Positions 20,883-32,203 of a DNA stretch of 64,000 bases are shown here, one piece after another. The notes beneath the pieces are model-generated. The model did not search any database. It had not been told where the DNA came from and saw nothing but the letters and a program-made list of their open reading frames with translations. Each line of letters starts with the position of its first letter. Positions within the stretch are counted from its first letter, which is position 1. This DNA comes from Sorghum bicolor (lineage: Eukaryota; Streptophyta; Magnoliopsida; Poales; Poaceae), in NCBI RefSeq assembly GCF_000003195.3, contig NC_012875.2:17988398-18052397 (forward strand), read 5' to 3'. The position numbers and the translations under genes are program-made.

Positions 20883-21206
20883 ATGCTAGGGCTCTAGAGC
20901 TAGTCTTTCCTCTTTTGTGATGTATGTTGCATGGCATGTCATGTACTTTTGGATCTGGGCTGTGTAAGACTTTATGAGTTGATGCTGAAAGTCCAGTGTA
21001 TGTATGCTGGCAAGTTGGATGTATGCAAACCTTGTTGCGTGAATGTTAAGTAATCTGTTAGTGATGTTGTGCGTGGATGACGAGTTGTTGTGCCTTTGTT
21101 TATTGTGTGAATTTATTCCCTCAGTAAATTCAGTATGGCACGATTTTACACATTTTCTACCGGTTGATGGCAACTCCTAACGATTGCTTATCATTGGCGT
21201 ATGCAG
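20883..21206 (+). other. Spacer between extra ORF and gag of Tek-B1
   Basis: This 324-nt untranslated stretch is T- and G-rich and ends GTATGCAG directly before the gag ATG, so it may serve as an intron end for a gag-producing mRNA. I see no other element in it. Confidence 0.6.
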
Positions 21207-23417
21207 ATGGTGCAAACACGTGGCGAGGGTAACAGCAATCCGGGTCTTGGAGCAGGTACATCCGGAGGTGGGGCTCAACGGAATGAGGACAGAGCACCAA
21301 CACCGCCCCCACCACCGCCTCCCCCGTACACTGCGGATGTGTTTTTCGCGCAGTTTCTGGGAAGCCAACGCAACATGGAACAGATGCAGCGCAACATGGA
21401 AGAAGCTTTGCGCAACATAGCTGACAACACCCGTCGTGGAGATAATCAGGGTGGCCGGGAGGTCAACCAGTACAGTTCGTTCAAGGACTTCATGGATACC
21501 AAGCCACCAATCTTTAAGGAGGCCTTGGAGCCGCTCGAAGCAGATGAGTGGATCAACACCATGGAGCAGAAGTTTCGTCTTCTCCGAATGACAGAAGAAC
21601 TCAAGGCTGAGTATGCGGCACATCAGTTGCAAGGACCTGCTGGGATTTGGTGGTCCCATCACCGTACCACCTACCCAGAGGGGACACCAATCACCTGGAA
21701 CCGCTTCACCACCGCTTTCCGAGGAAATTACATTCCTTCTGGTGTGGTTGAAATGAAGGTTGGGGAGTTCATGAGGCTGTCCCAAGGGACGAAGTCTGTG
21801 AAGGAGTATCTACACGCTTTCAACAATCTCGCTCGCTATGCCCCTGAGTTTGTGAACACGGAGGCTAAGAAGATTGCTAGTTTCCAGAGAGGCTTGAATC
21901 CAAAGATGCTGAAGACCATGGGTACAGGGGCCAGGGCTACTTTCAATGCCTATATCAGTGACTGTCTGACCCAAGAGAACAATAACAACAACTACAGTGC
22001 ATCCAAGTCACGTAAAAGGGCTTTTCAAGCAGGATCATCCCAGTCCAGGGCACCGGTGGCGGGGCGACAGCAGTATCGTCCTCCTGCCCCGGGTGCTAGG
22101 TTTCGACCACCACAGAGAAGGAACACCGGGCATCCAACCCAGCAGAAGCCGTACAAGGTGGCGATAGCTCCTGCCAAGCCAAAGGCAATTCAAGCCGCAG
22201 CACCTGCCGCCAACAATGCGCCCAAGGGTCCGTGCTATAACTGCCACAAGATGGGGCACTTTGCTAAGGAATGTCCCCACCCCAAAAGGCAGCAGCCAAC
22301 CTATCCAGCTCGTGTGCATCATACCTCGATTGAGGAAATCCCGGAAGGAGAACCGGTAACAGCTGGTATGTTTTCCGTCAACCAACATCTTGCAGTTGTT
22401 TTGTTTGATTCTGGATCATCGCATTCATTCATGAGCCAAACATTTGCACAAAAGCATAATCAACCAGTTACAGATCTGGGCTATGGCTACCGCATCAGCT
22501 CAGCAGGGGCAGATGTGTTGACCAATAGAGTGGTCCGAGGGGCAACCCTGGATATAAGTGGCCGAGTTTTTCGAGTAAATCTAGTGGTCATGCCTGGGTT
22601 AGTTTTGGATGTTATCATGGGCATGAACTGGATGAGAGAATGGGATGCTGTCATAGATACTGGGAAGAGGATGTTATCTCTCAAAGAACCACAGGGCAGT
22701 AACTCTTTTCAAGTACCTCTGCCCCGTCGTCTTGACTTTGCTAGCATCTCCTGTGCTACACACGTGGTCCCTTTACCACAGATCCCAGTAGTCTGTGAGT
22801 TCCCCGATGTGTTTTCCGAGGAGTTACCAGGACTTCCCCCAGATAGGGAGGTAGAGTTTGCAATCGAGTTGATACCAGGTACAGCACCAATATCTAGAAG
22901 GCCGTACCGGATGCCACCAAACGAACTCGCAGAGTTGAAGAAACAACTGAAGGAGTTACTAGAAAAAGGGTTCATCCGGCCCAGCTCATCGGAATGGGGT
23001 TGTCCAGCGTTGTTTGTGAAAAAGAAGGATCAGTCGTTGCGCATGTGCGTGGACTATCGACCACTCAATGCAGTGACAATCAAAAATAAGTATCCCTTGC
23101 CAAGGATTGATATCCTGTTTGATCAGTTATCCAAGGCAAGAGTGTTTTCTAAGATAGATTTGAGATCTGGGTATCACCAAATCAAGATTCGTCCGCAAGA
23201 TATCCCGAAGACTGCTTTTTCCACCAGGTATGGGTTGTACGAGTATCTTGTCATGTCCTTTGGGTTGACAAATGCTCCTGCATACTTTATGTATCTGATG
23301 AATTCGGTCTTTATGCCTGAATTGGATAAGTCTGTTGTGGTGTTTATCGACGATATCCTGGTGTATTCAGAAAATGAGCAAGATCACGCCGAACATCTGA
23401 GAATCGTGCTGACATGA
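21207..23417 (+). CDS. Tek-B1 Gag-protease-reverse transcriptase
   Basis: Gag forms the particle, protease matures it, and RT makes the cDNA. The ATG at 21207 is preferred over 21201 because it directly follows GTATGCAG and matches the acceptor-linked gag starts of the related elements. Gag has a Pro-rich N-terminus, a retrotransposon-gag core (about residues 90-240, with WINTMEQKF and [13 protein letters not shown]), a basic region and a CCHC zinc knuckle at 22233-22274. The protease has DSGSSHSF with its Asp at 22407-22409. RT has [23 protein letters not shown] and the FIDD box at 23343-23354. The frame ends at a TGA at 23415-23417, where Tek-C has arginine, so this is most simply one CGA to TGA mutation within one polyprotein. 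Confidence 0.93.
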   Translation: MVQTRGEGNSNPGLGAGTSGGGAQRNEDRAPTPPPPPPPPYTADVFFAQFLGSQRNMEQMQRNMEEALRNIADNTRRGDNQGGREVNQYSSFKDFMDTKPPIFKEALEPLEADEWINTMEQKFRLLRMTEELKAEYAAHQLQGPAGIWWSHHRTTYPEGTPITWNRFTTAFRGNYIPSGVVEMKVGEFMRLSQGTKSVKEYLHAFNNLARYAPEFVNTEAKKIASFQRGLNPKMLKTMGTGARATFNAYISDCLTQENNNNNYSASKSRKRAFQAGSSQSRAPVAGRQQYRPPAPGARFRPPQRRNTGHPTQQKPYKVAIAPAKPKAIQAAAPAANNAPKGPCYNCHKMGHFAKECPHPKRQQPTYPARVHHTSIEEIPEGEPVTAGMFSVNQHLAVVLFDSGSSHSFMSQTFAQKHNQPVTDLGYGYRISSAGADVLTNRVVRGATLDISGRVFRVNLVVMPGLVLDVIMGMNWMREWDAVIDTGKRMLSLKEPQGSNSFQVPLPRRLDFASISCATHVVPLPQIPVVCEFPDVFSEELPGLPPDREVEFAIELIPGTAPISRRPYRMPPNELAELKKQLKELLEKGFIRPSSSEWGCPALFVKKKDQSLRMCVDYRPLNAVTIKNKYPLPRIDILFDQLSKARVFSKIDLRSGYHQIKIRPQDIPKTAFSTRYGLYEYLVMSFGLTNAPAYFMYLMNSVFMPELDKSVVVFIDDILVYSENEQDHAEHLRIVLT

Positions 23418-25679
23418 TTACGAGAGCACCAGTTATATGCCAAGTTCAGCAAGTGTGAGTTCTGGTTAAAGAGAGTTCCTTTCCTAGGGCACATTCTGTC
23501 TGAAGAAGGAATTGCTGTGGATCCATCAAAAGTGCAGGAAGTCATGGACTGGAAGGCACCAACTTCGGTCTCGGAAGTTAGAAGTTTTCTTGGTCTGGCC
23601 GGGTATTATCGTCGTTTTATACCTGACTTCTCCAAGATTGCTAAGCCAATGACAAGTTTGCTACAAAAGGACCATAAGTTTGTCTGGACGGAAGGGTGTG
23701 AGTTAGCCTTCCGCACCTTGCGAAAGTTGCTAACCACTGCTCCCGTTCTGGCACAACCTAATATAGAGAAGCCTTTTGATGTGTTTTGTGACGCATCGAA
23801 GAGTGGACTGGGGTGTGTGTTGATGCAAGATGGCAGGGTGATAGCTTATGCTTCCCGACAGTTGAGAAAGCATGAAGTCAACTATCCAACGCACGACCTT
23901 GAGTTAGCAGCAGTGGTACATGCTTTGAAGATCTGGAGACATTATCTGCTAGGAAATAAGTGTCACATTTACACCGAGCACAAGAGTTTGAAGTACATCT
24001 TCACCCAGTCCGAGCTGAATATGAGGCAACGACGATGGTTAGAGCTAATCAAGGATTATGACCTGGAAGTTCACTATCATCCAGGCAAAGCTAATGTGGT
24101 CGCAGATGCTTTGAGTCGCAAACCATACTATCAAATGGTTCAACCGTTGTTTGAAGATGGGTTCAATCTTATGCATCCTGAGGTCTTATGTCATATACAA
24201 CTCAGTTGTTCACTCGAGAGTCAAGTCATTGAAGGTCAGAAAATGGACAAGGGTATTTTCCACATCAAAGAGAAGATCAAAGATGACCCAAAGACTCAGT
24301 TTCGGGTTGATGAGAAGGGGGTACTGTGGTTTCAACAGCGGTTAGTGGTCCCGAAAGATCGGGAGTTGAAGAATCGCGTCATGGATGAAGCTCATCTCTC
24401 TAAGCTCTCTATTCATCCTGGCAGTAGCAAAATGTATCAAGATCTAAGGCCCCACTTTTGGTGGACCAAGATGAAGAAAGAAATAGCCGCTTATGTGGCC
24501 CGTTGTGACACGTGTTGCAGAGTTAAGGCCATCCATATGAAACCTGCAGGTCTGTTACAACCGTTATCAGTTCCGGAGTGGAAATGGGAAGAGGTCAGTA
24601 TGGACTTTATCACCGGCTTACCGACAACCAGGAAGGGGAATGACTCGATTTGGGTAATCATAGATCGATTAACCAAGTCGGCTCATTTCATTCCAGTCAA
24701 GAACACATACAGACCTCCCGAGTATGCTGATATATATATGGCTGAGATCGTCAAGTTGCATGGTATCCCCAAAACCATCATATCGGATAGAGGACCGCAG
24801 TTCACCGCTCACTTCTGGGAGCGCATGCATAAGAGTTTGGGGACCAGTCTGATAAGAAGCACGGCATACCATCCCCAGACTTCAGGCCAAACTGAAAGGC
24901 TAAATCAAGTGTTAGAAGATATGCTGAGGGCCTGTGTGTTATCATCCAAAGGATCGTGGGAATTGTGGTTACCTTTAGCTGAGTTCTCCTACAATAATAG
25001 TTATCAAGAGAGCATCAAGATGGCCCCGTTCGAAGCTTTGTATGGTCGAAGATGTAGAACTCCATTAAACTGGGTGGAACCTGGGGAAAGAAGATACTAT
25101 GGTATCGACTTTGTGAATGATGCCGAGAAAAAGGTGCAGATTATACAGCAACATATGCAAGCAGCGCAATCACGGCAGAAGAGTTATGCTGACAAGAGGA
25201 GAAGGCCGCTTGAGTTCAAAGTAGGCGACTATGTGTATCTCAAGGTTACGCCAATGAAGAAAGTTCAACGTTTCCGAGTTCGAAGCAAGCTTGCACCCAG
25301 ATATGTGGGACCATACCAAGTGCTAGAAAGGAAAGGCCCAGTGGCCTACAAGGTTCAGTTACCTGAGGGGATGAGCTCGATCTTTCCGGTCTTCCATGTG
25401 TCGCAACTACGGAAATGTTTGAAGGTGCCGGAGCAAAGAATCGAACCTCGAGGAATCAAGATAAAAGCGGACTTGGAATATAAAGAGCAGCCAGTGGGAA
25501 TTGTGGATACCAAGGAGCGAGTAACCCGAAACAGAGTTGTTCGAACATACAAGGTGGTGTGGAGTCATCATGACGATAGGGATGCCACTTGGGAAACAGA
25601 GGATTACTTAAAAACAGTTTATCCAAAATTTCACAAGAAATGGTTAGTAACCCAAAATCTCGGGACGAGATTTCCCTAA
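23418..25679 (+). pseudogene. Tek-B1 RNase H, integrase and chromodomain (same frame after one stop)
   Basis: This part is in phase with the preceding frame. RNase H has FCDAS (Asp at 23790-23792), a DLELAAV glutamate and ADALSRK, but its third acidic residue is Glu in TEHKSLK (23976-23978), where both relatives in the window have Asp. Integrase has the zinc finger with [18 protein letters not shown] and the ERLNQ glutamate, then a [10 protein letters not shown] module. The C-terminus is a chromodomain (about 25480-25640) with [10 protein letters not shown] and ATWETEDYL, which in Tekay elements is thought to tether integration to H3K9-methylated chromatin. Stop TAA at 25677-25679 overlaps the PPT. 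It would be translated only by readthrough of the upstream TGA. Confidence 0.9.
25655..25673 (+). promoter_or_regulatory. Hairpin at the end of Tek-B1 pol
   Basis: The inverted repeat AAATCTCG-GGA-CGAGATTT lies in the last codons of pol, 4 nt before the PPT. Tek-C has the same hairpin with A-T in place of one G-C pair (52593-52611). Confidence 0.6.
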
Positions 25680-25691
25680 GGGGGGAAGGGC
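25678..25691 (+). promoter_or_regulatory. Polypurine tract of Tek-B1
   Basis: AAGGGGGGAAGGGC directly precedes the 3' LTR. The same tract, AAGGGGGGAGGGC, precedes the 3' LTR of Tek-C. Confidence 0.92.
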
Positions 25692-28600
25692 TGTAACACC
25701 CTAGGTGTTAAGCATGCACTTAGCCTTGGCAAAGCAATGCATAAGCATCCTCATCAATCATAAGCATCATGAGCATGTCATTCTCTTCAAGTATGATTTT
25801 ATGTGCATCATTTCATGTGTTTTAAATATGTTAAAAATAGGATGCTTGCTTCTAAAATTGTGAAACATTCAAATTAGGTTGCTTTATGTGTAATAAGAAT
25901 TAAGAAAATTTTTGTACAATTTTTGGAGCTATGGAAATTGAGAAATGGAATTTATACAAAATATCCAAAATAACTTTATTTAAAAACCTAGAACTAAGTT
26001 TTAATTTGTAATTCAAATTCTATTTAGAATTTGGTCTTACTTATTAAAGCAAAGTTGTAGAGTTTTTAGTTTGGCACCACTTTGCTTTTGGGAGAAAGTG
26101 GTGAAAATGATTTGAAAATGGCCAAAATGAATTTATGAGAGAATTTGAGAAAAGAAATTCAAAAAAAAATAGAAAAGGGAAAGGGGGCGCTAGCAGGCCG
26201 CGACCTCGCTTCTGGCCCGCTGGCCGAAGCCGGCCTGGCCTGCCCGCGCCTTCCCCTTCCCCCTCCTCGCGCTCGCGCCCGCGTCCGCGCGCGCGGACGG
26301 CCTCGCCGTGCCGCCGTGGCGCGCCGGCAGAGCCTGGCCGCCGCGTGGCGGGCATGCGGCGGCGTGGAGACGCCCTGGTCGGCCATCAGGAGCCCCTGGA
26401 CGCGCCCGCCGAAGCCCCCGCTCCCATTTGCGCCCTCCACCGCTCGCTCTCGCCTCTCTGCTCGCCCTCGCGCAGCGCTCGCCGCTCCGCCGCACGCCAT
26501 AGCCGCCGACGGCTCGGAGCTTCCCTCCCGGCCAGCTCCGGCCCTCTCCTTCCCCTTCGCGACCACCACCGGCTCCGCCTTGTCCTTCCGCGTCTCGTGC
26601 TTGCGCTCTTCCGCGCTCGGTAAGCCCTGCGTGCCCGCTAGAGCTCACCGGAGTGAGTCAGAGCTCCGGCGACCTCTCGGCTCGCACGGTTCTCCCTCTC
26701 CTCTCTGTCTCTGCTCGCGTTCATAGGTTCTTTGGGTCCGCCTTGACCTCGCGCACCTTTTCCCGTCACTAGCTCACGCTCTACCGCCGTGAAACGGCCG
26801 GACCACGGCGAGCAGCGCTGCCGCGTCCGCCATTCACGACGGCGAGGTAGTTCCGGTCCTCGTCCGGTGCCAAAGAGGGTACGGCTGGACTCGTCTCGTT
26901 CGCGCGAAGCCGTAGGTGCTCACGGTGTCGCCGGAAACCTCACCGGCGGTGAGATTCCGGCCGATCTTTGGCCGCGGGGTCACGGGGTGGATGACAGGTG
27001 GGGTCCCCTGACTCGCGTGTCCCGCCTGTCAGTGACTCCGAGGGTTTGAATCCGGGTGCGCTTAGCGTTTTGGGTGACTTTCCGTTTTAAAAGTTTTTCC
27101 AGGAAATGATTTAAATGTTCAAAAATCCATATCTTGATGAATATAGCTCCAAAAATGGTGAAATAAATTTTGGTGTGTTCCTTATTTCCAGATCTATAGC
27201 CTAGTATGATTGCATGTCATGTTTGAGTAACTTTCCTGTAAGAATATAATTAATCCATGTTTTTCCTAAACTTGGAAAATGCATTGTAAATAAAATAGGG
27301 TTCAGAAAAATGTAAAACTTGTTTTGCTGGCTCTGCATGTGTGTTTAACCACTGAGAAAATATTGTTACATATTATTTGGTGTATAAATGAATTTATGGT
27401 AATTTAAATGCTTGCATGGCAGTGCTTTATGATTTTTAATAATTAAATGGGTCATGCAATAAATCTGGAAAATTTTGTGGGTGTTTCTTATGATATTAGG
27501 TAAATTGTAAAAATATGAAATCTGTTGTTTGACACTTATATCACAGTAGGGTGATTATACTTGCCTTATCAATTAATCTTGTGATTTTTGTGGCTCAAAA
27601 TAAGTAACCAAAAATTATGAAAAATTTACAGTAGACTTTATGATTAGCTAGTAGTCTCCTGTAATTTTTCTGGAATTTATTGGTGAACAGAATTGCATTT
27701 GATTTTTAATGGGCTTAGAAATGAATAAAGAAAATTATGAAAGGCTGTGTATGTAGGTTGAATGAAATAAGTTGGGTTTGGTGTATCTTTGAAGCATCAT
27801 GGGGGTTGCTGGTTGCATTTGAAAAATATCTGTAGAAGAGAATGCAATAGATGTTTAACCCAAGTGCCTGTTCTTGGATGATGTTGCATACATTGTGATG
27901 AGCATGACTAAGTGTATCATCCATGCATCATGTCATGGTCCTTTGGTACTTTCTCATACAAGCATCCACTCGGGCATTTCGCACTCCACTCATGAGCATA
28001 TATGCATCATACAGGCTCGCAGGAGAACGAAGTGGGACCCGAGGAACCCGAGGAGATACAGGAGCAGGAACCTCCGGAAGCACAGGAACCCGGAGAGGAA
28101 TTGCAAGAGTGTCCGGATCACCGACCCAGCACGTTTGAGAAAGGCAAGCCCCGGAGCATTCTAAGTCTCTCTATTCTCGCTAACTTATATAAAGTGCTAT
28201 ACTTGTTCTACTGTATTGCATATTAAGTGATAGGAGTTGCCTGATACCGTTGCTGCATGAGTACTCCTTGTTATTCCTACTCATTCAACTACCTTGTCCT
28301 ATGTTGATTGGCACGGAGTCTATGCTTAGCTTGCTTAGTTCGGTAGAAGTCGGGTGATTCCCTGTCACCTGCGAGATATAGGTGGATACCTGCTTGATTA
28401 AGCATTGGTTGCTCGGGGAAAAGAATAACCAAGTGTGGAATGAATTTGGAGACCGGGCGGGGTCTTATGGTGGGTTAACCATGGTGCCCCTGCCTGTGTC
28501 GATTAAGGACCGATCGTTGACGGCCCTCTTGTCATGTTGAACGCATGCCCCACACTTAGCTGGAAGGATAAGTCGTTCCGACCGCGAAGCCTGAACACTA

Positions 28601-29595
28601 TCCGGGCCGGGAATCGAGCCGCCATGCGCTGTATTGGTGATGGTTGAGGAGAACGACGAGGGCGCGGCGCGCAACCTTGGTATACCTTGGATACCTCGGT
28701 CGCCGGAACGGTCCTCGGGTACTGGCGGTGCCTGCCGAACCCGCGAATTGGTCCTGGATAGTGTAATACGGTGATCTGTAGCTCACTTGATCAGTGAGTG
28801 TGGTTTGTGTGGGGAATACCTCGCCAGCTGGTTAGAAATCGATTCGAATCGCCATCGCTCCTGGATAGTGAGCACTTGACATGAGCTTCGTCCTCGTAGT
28901 AAGGACTATGAAACACTTGGGTTATAATGATGAATGGTTTAGGAAATGCTATGATGAGGTACTATCATAGTTTCATATTGATTGTAATAGCACAGGAGCA
29001 AACCTAGATAATAGGTAATGATACTTTCAACTTTAACAAATTAAAAGAAGAAAAGATTTAGGTAGGTTAGGGTAATAAAACCTTGCGGTCTTTGCAAAAT
29101 GGTTGTCAGCTACCCCACCAAATAGCCTTCATGATCCTTGATGAGTCTTTATTTTAAGTTTATGACGGGTAAGTCTAGCTGAGTACCTTCTCGTACTCAG
29201 GGTTCTTTTCCCATGTTGTTTTGCAGATGGTCAAATGTACTTTGGTTATTGCATCCTCTGTCTGTACCCCGCTATGGGTGATGACTAGACCAAGGGCGAT
29301 GGTCACTCCGTCTCTTCCTTTGCTTTTGTGGGAATGACCAAACTATGGCACTGTATCAGACTTATCGTGTGTGTTGTAATTTCGAACTATGAAACTTCCG
29401 CTACTTGAAGAACTTGGTTTGTAATAACTTAAGTACTCCGATGTGTTTTCATGAATGTTGTAATTTGGATGTACTTATGGATGGCGGCCGCTAAACTTAT
29501 TACGATCTTATAATATGGGCTTAAGCGTGATGGTTCGACTATGCAAATAGTCACTATTAGGCTTAATCTCTTATAATTTGGTCGGTTCTGTTACA
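25692..29595 (+). repeat. Tek-B1 3' LTR
   Basis: The 3904-bp copy is nearly identical to the 5' LTR. A deletion near 29508 removes about 55 net bases that are present at 18870-18945 in the 5' LTR. The small ORF (28002-28226), TATA candidate and GTAAGT-hairpin module are all kept. Confidence 0.95.
28002..28226 (+). CDS. Small acidic LTR-encoded ORF (3' LTR copy of Tek-B1)
   Basis: The 74-codon frame is the same as in the 5' LTR with one visible amino-acid change in its acidic part (GEGLQ to GEELQ). In the genomic RNA this copy would be the last ORF, downstream of pol. Confidence 0.5.
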   Translation: MHHTGSQENEVGPEEPEEIQEQEPPEAQEPGEELQECPDHRPSTFEKGKPRSILSLSILANLYKVLYLFYCIAY

Positions 29596-29600
29596 GAGGC

Positions 29601-30459
29601 TAAACGGGCCGGCCGCAGTAGCACAGTGCTGTTGTCCCTTTTCTTTTGATTTTAAAATACTTGGTGTTTGAATTTGTATAGAAAATCATGTACTGATCCA
29701 AAAATGAGGAAAATTTTTGTGTAGGTTCTATAAAATGAGTAGAACATAGGAAGAATATTAGATTTTATTTTCTGGTAGTTTGCATGTATATAAAAATTGC
29801 CTGTTTTAATTAGTAGACGAAATTTCCATGAATTTTAATAATTTAATTATATGTCCAAAAATCACCAAAATTTGTGGGATGCCTCTAAATATTATTCCCT
29901 GGCTTCACACAAAATTTGGTGGCATTTGGATAATGTTTGGATAAAATATTATTATACACTTAATTAGTAATTTAATAATAATTTCATAATAATTAAGTAA
30001 TAATTAGCTTAATCTCTCAAAATAGAATTTGAGTGCTTTTGGGATTGTGTGATGACCTGAGGTCATTAACCTTAATGACCTTTGGCATTTAATTATTGTT
30101 TGATGATAATACTTAATTACTGCCGTCAATACTTAATTAAGAATTAATTAAGATATAGTCAGTTAATTAAGGATAATTGTGAATTAAGAGAAATCTTAAT
30201 TTACTGATGCAACCTCTTGGGTAAAAACACTAAAATGATAAACAAATTTAATTACTGTTTAACCCATCCTTGCATCGAGAAGGAAAGTTGTACTCAACTC
30301 TGTCCTTCTTAAATAATTGTCATACGCATATCATGAGCATCCATCATTTTGCGTATAGTGCACGTGACCGAAGGAGTGACCGTTGAACCGAACCCCAAGG
30401 TCGGTGCTCTATTCGAGGAAGTAGGATTCGAGGAAGTAGGATCCGTGACTTGAATGAAT
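29601..30459 (+). repeat. Tek-E LTR, second part
   Basis: Sequence continues after the GAGGC duplication with GC-rich, then AT-rich DNA. Near 30360-30450 an acidic open stretch (EPNPKVGALFEEVG) resembles in position the small LTR ORF of the other families; a 14-bp unit (ATTCGAGGAAGTAG) is repeated in tandem there. The LTR is cut at about 30459, where Tek-G begins, so its end is missing. Confidence 0.65.
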
Positions 30460-32203
30460 AAATTTTCCAGATTTATTGCATGATCCAATTAATTATTAAA
30501 AATCATAAATCACTGCCATGCAAGCATTTAAATTACCATAAATTCATTTATACACCAAATAATATGTAGCAATATTTTCCCAGTGAGTAAACATACATGC
30601 AGAGCCAACAAATCAAGTTTCACATTCTTATGAACCATATTTTATTTACTATGCATTTTCCAAGTTTAGCAAAAACATGGATTAAATATATTTATTCAGA
30701 AAAGTTACTCAAACATGACATGCAATTACACCAAACTGTAGATCTGGAAATATAGAGCACACCAAAATTTATTTCATCCAATTTGGAGCTGTAGAACTCA
30801 AGATATGAATTTTACCAGTTTTGAATCAATTTCTGGAAATCATTTATTCAAGAAAACCGACGAAAAAGGCTACGCGCACCCAGATCTACACCCACCGGGG
30901 TCCCCCTGCGACTGACAGTGGGTCCCCGACCCGACCGGTCAGCGAGACCGAGAGGGAGCTCACCTCCGACGAGCAGATCTCGCCGGCGGTGAGGTCTCCG
31001 GCCACGGGGTAAGCACCAACGTGCTCCCCGCAGCGAGGCGCAGCCAACGGTACCCTTGGATTGGCCGGAGGATGACCGGAACACCTCCGACGAGCATGCA
31101 TGGCGGCACGGTGGCGCTGCTCGCCGCGGCCAGGCCGCTCCGGCGCGGTAGAGCGTGCGCAAACGCCTCTCCGAGCTTCCTCACCACCCTACCGACCTAG
31201 CGCACCCAAGAACCTGCGAAAAGAGGCAGAGAAACACAAGATCCGTTTCGGCGGAGTACTCCGGCGAGCTCGGGGTAACTCCGGTGAGCGATTCACGGCG
31301 CTCGACGGACTCTCACCTCGGTAGAACGCGTGCACAAGCTTACCCTAACGATGACGAAGGCGCTGGCGCTCTCGGCGGTGAGCTTGAGGCTCTGGTGCGG
31401 TCGGCGGCGAGCGGCGGGGCTTTCTCCGGCAATGGCGCGCGGAGGAGCTGCTGCTGCGCGGTGCGAGCGGAGGGAGGAAGGAGAAGGAGGGCGCGGGGGA
31501 CAGAACGGAGGAAATGGCCTGGGAGCCCGTGCCGGCGTCCCGACCAGGGGGGTTGGAGGCCGGTCGCGGCGCGTCCAACGCCGGCGTACGGCCGCCACGT
31601 GGCCGGCGCCTGGTGGAGTGAGGCGGGCGCCGCGCGCGCGGGAGAGAGGGGAAGGGGGAGGCAGGCCGGGCCGCTCGCTGGGCCGAAAGGGAAGCGGGGT
31701 TGGCCCAGCAGCGCCTGCCCCTTTCCTTTTTTTTGAATTTCTTTTCTCCAAATTCTTTCTAAATTCATTTGGACCAATTTAAAATCATTTTCACCTCTTG
31801 CTCCCAAAAACAAAGTTGTTCTAAAACAAAAACTCTACAACTTTGCTTTAATAAGCAAGACCAAATTCCAAATAGAATTTGAATGAGAAATTAAAACTTA
31901 GTTCTAGGTTTTTAAATAAATTCAATTTAGAAATCTTGTATAAATTCCATTTCTCAAATTCCATAGCTCCAAAAATTACACAAAAATACTCTAAATTCTT
32001 CTTACACATAAATCAACCTAGTTTGAATATTTCACATTTTTAGAAGCAAGCATCATATTTTTAGCATAATTAAAACACATGAAATAAAGCACATAAAATC
32101 ATGTTTTGGGATGAATGACATGCTCATGATGCTATGCTTGGTGAGAATGCTTATGCTTTGTTTTGGTAAGGCTAAGTGCAAGCTTAATACCTAGGGTGTT
32201 ACA
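30460..32203 (-). repeat. Tek-G: 5' portion of a Tekay-type LTR, inverted
   Basis: The reverse complement aligns with the first 1.78 kb of the Tek-B1 LTR. Its true LTR start is at 32203 (TGTAACACCC on the - strand) and the inner end is broken at about 30460. The GC-rich block is clearly related but diverged, so it is another copy or subfamily. No PBS, internal region or target duplication can be found. Confidence 0.85.

Larger units (their letters stand above)
15055..29595 (+). mobile_element. Tek-B1: near-intact Tekay-type chromovirus with an extra ORF
   Basis: A 14.5-kb Ty3/gypsy element with LTRs of 3959 and 3904 bp starts TGTAACA and ends TGTTACA, flanked by GAGGC at 15050-15054 and 29596-29600. 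In order it has 5' LTR, PBS, an extra ORF with a histone H3-like N-terminus, gag-protease-RT-RNase H-integrase-chromodomain, PPT and 3' LTR. The chromodomain and LTR size place it in the Tekay (Del) clade. The only break in the 1490-codon polyprotein frame is one TGA. The LTRs differ by roughly 1 percent by eye plus one deletion of about 55 bp net near the end of the 3' LTR, so the insertion is recent. Confidence 0.95.
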
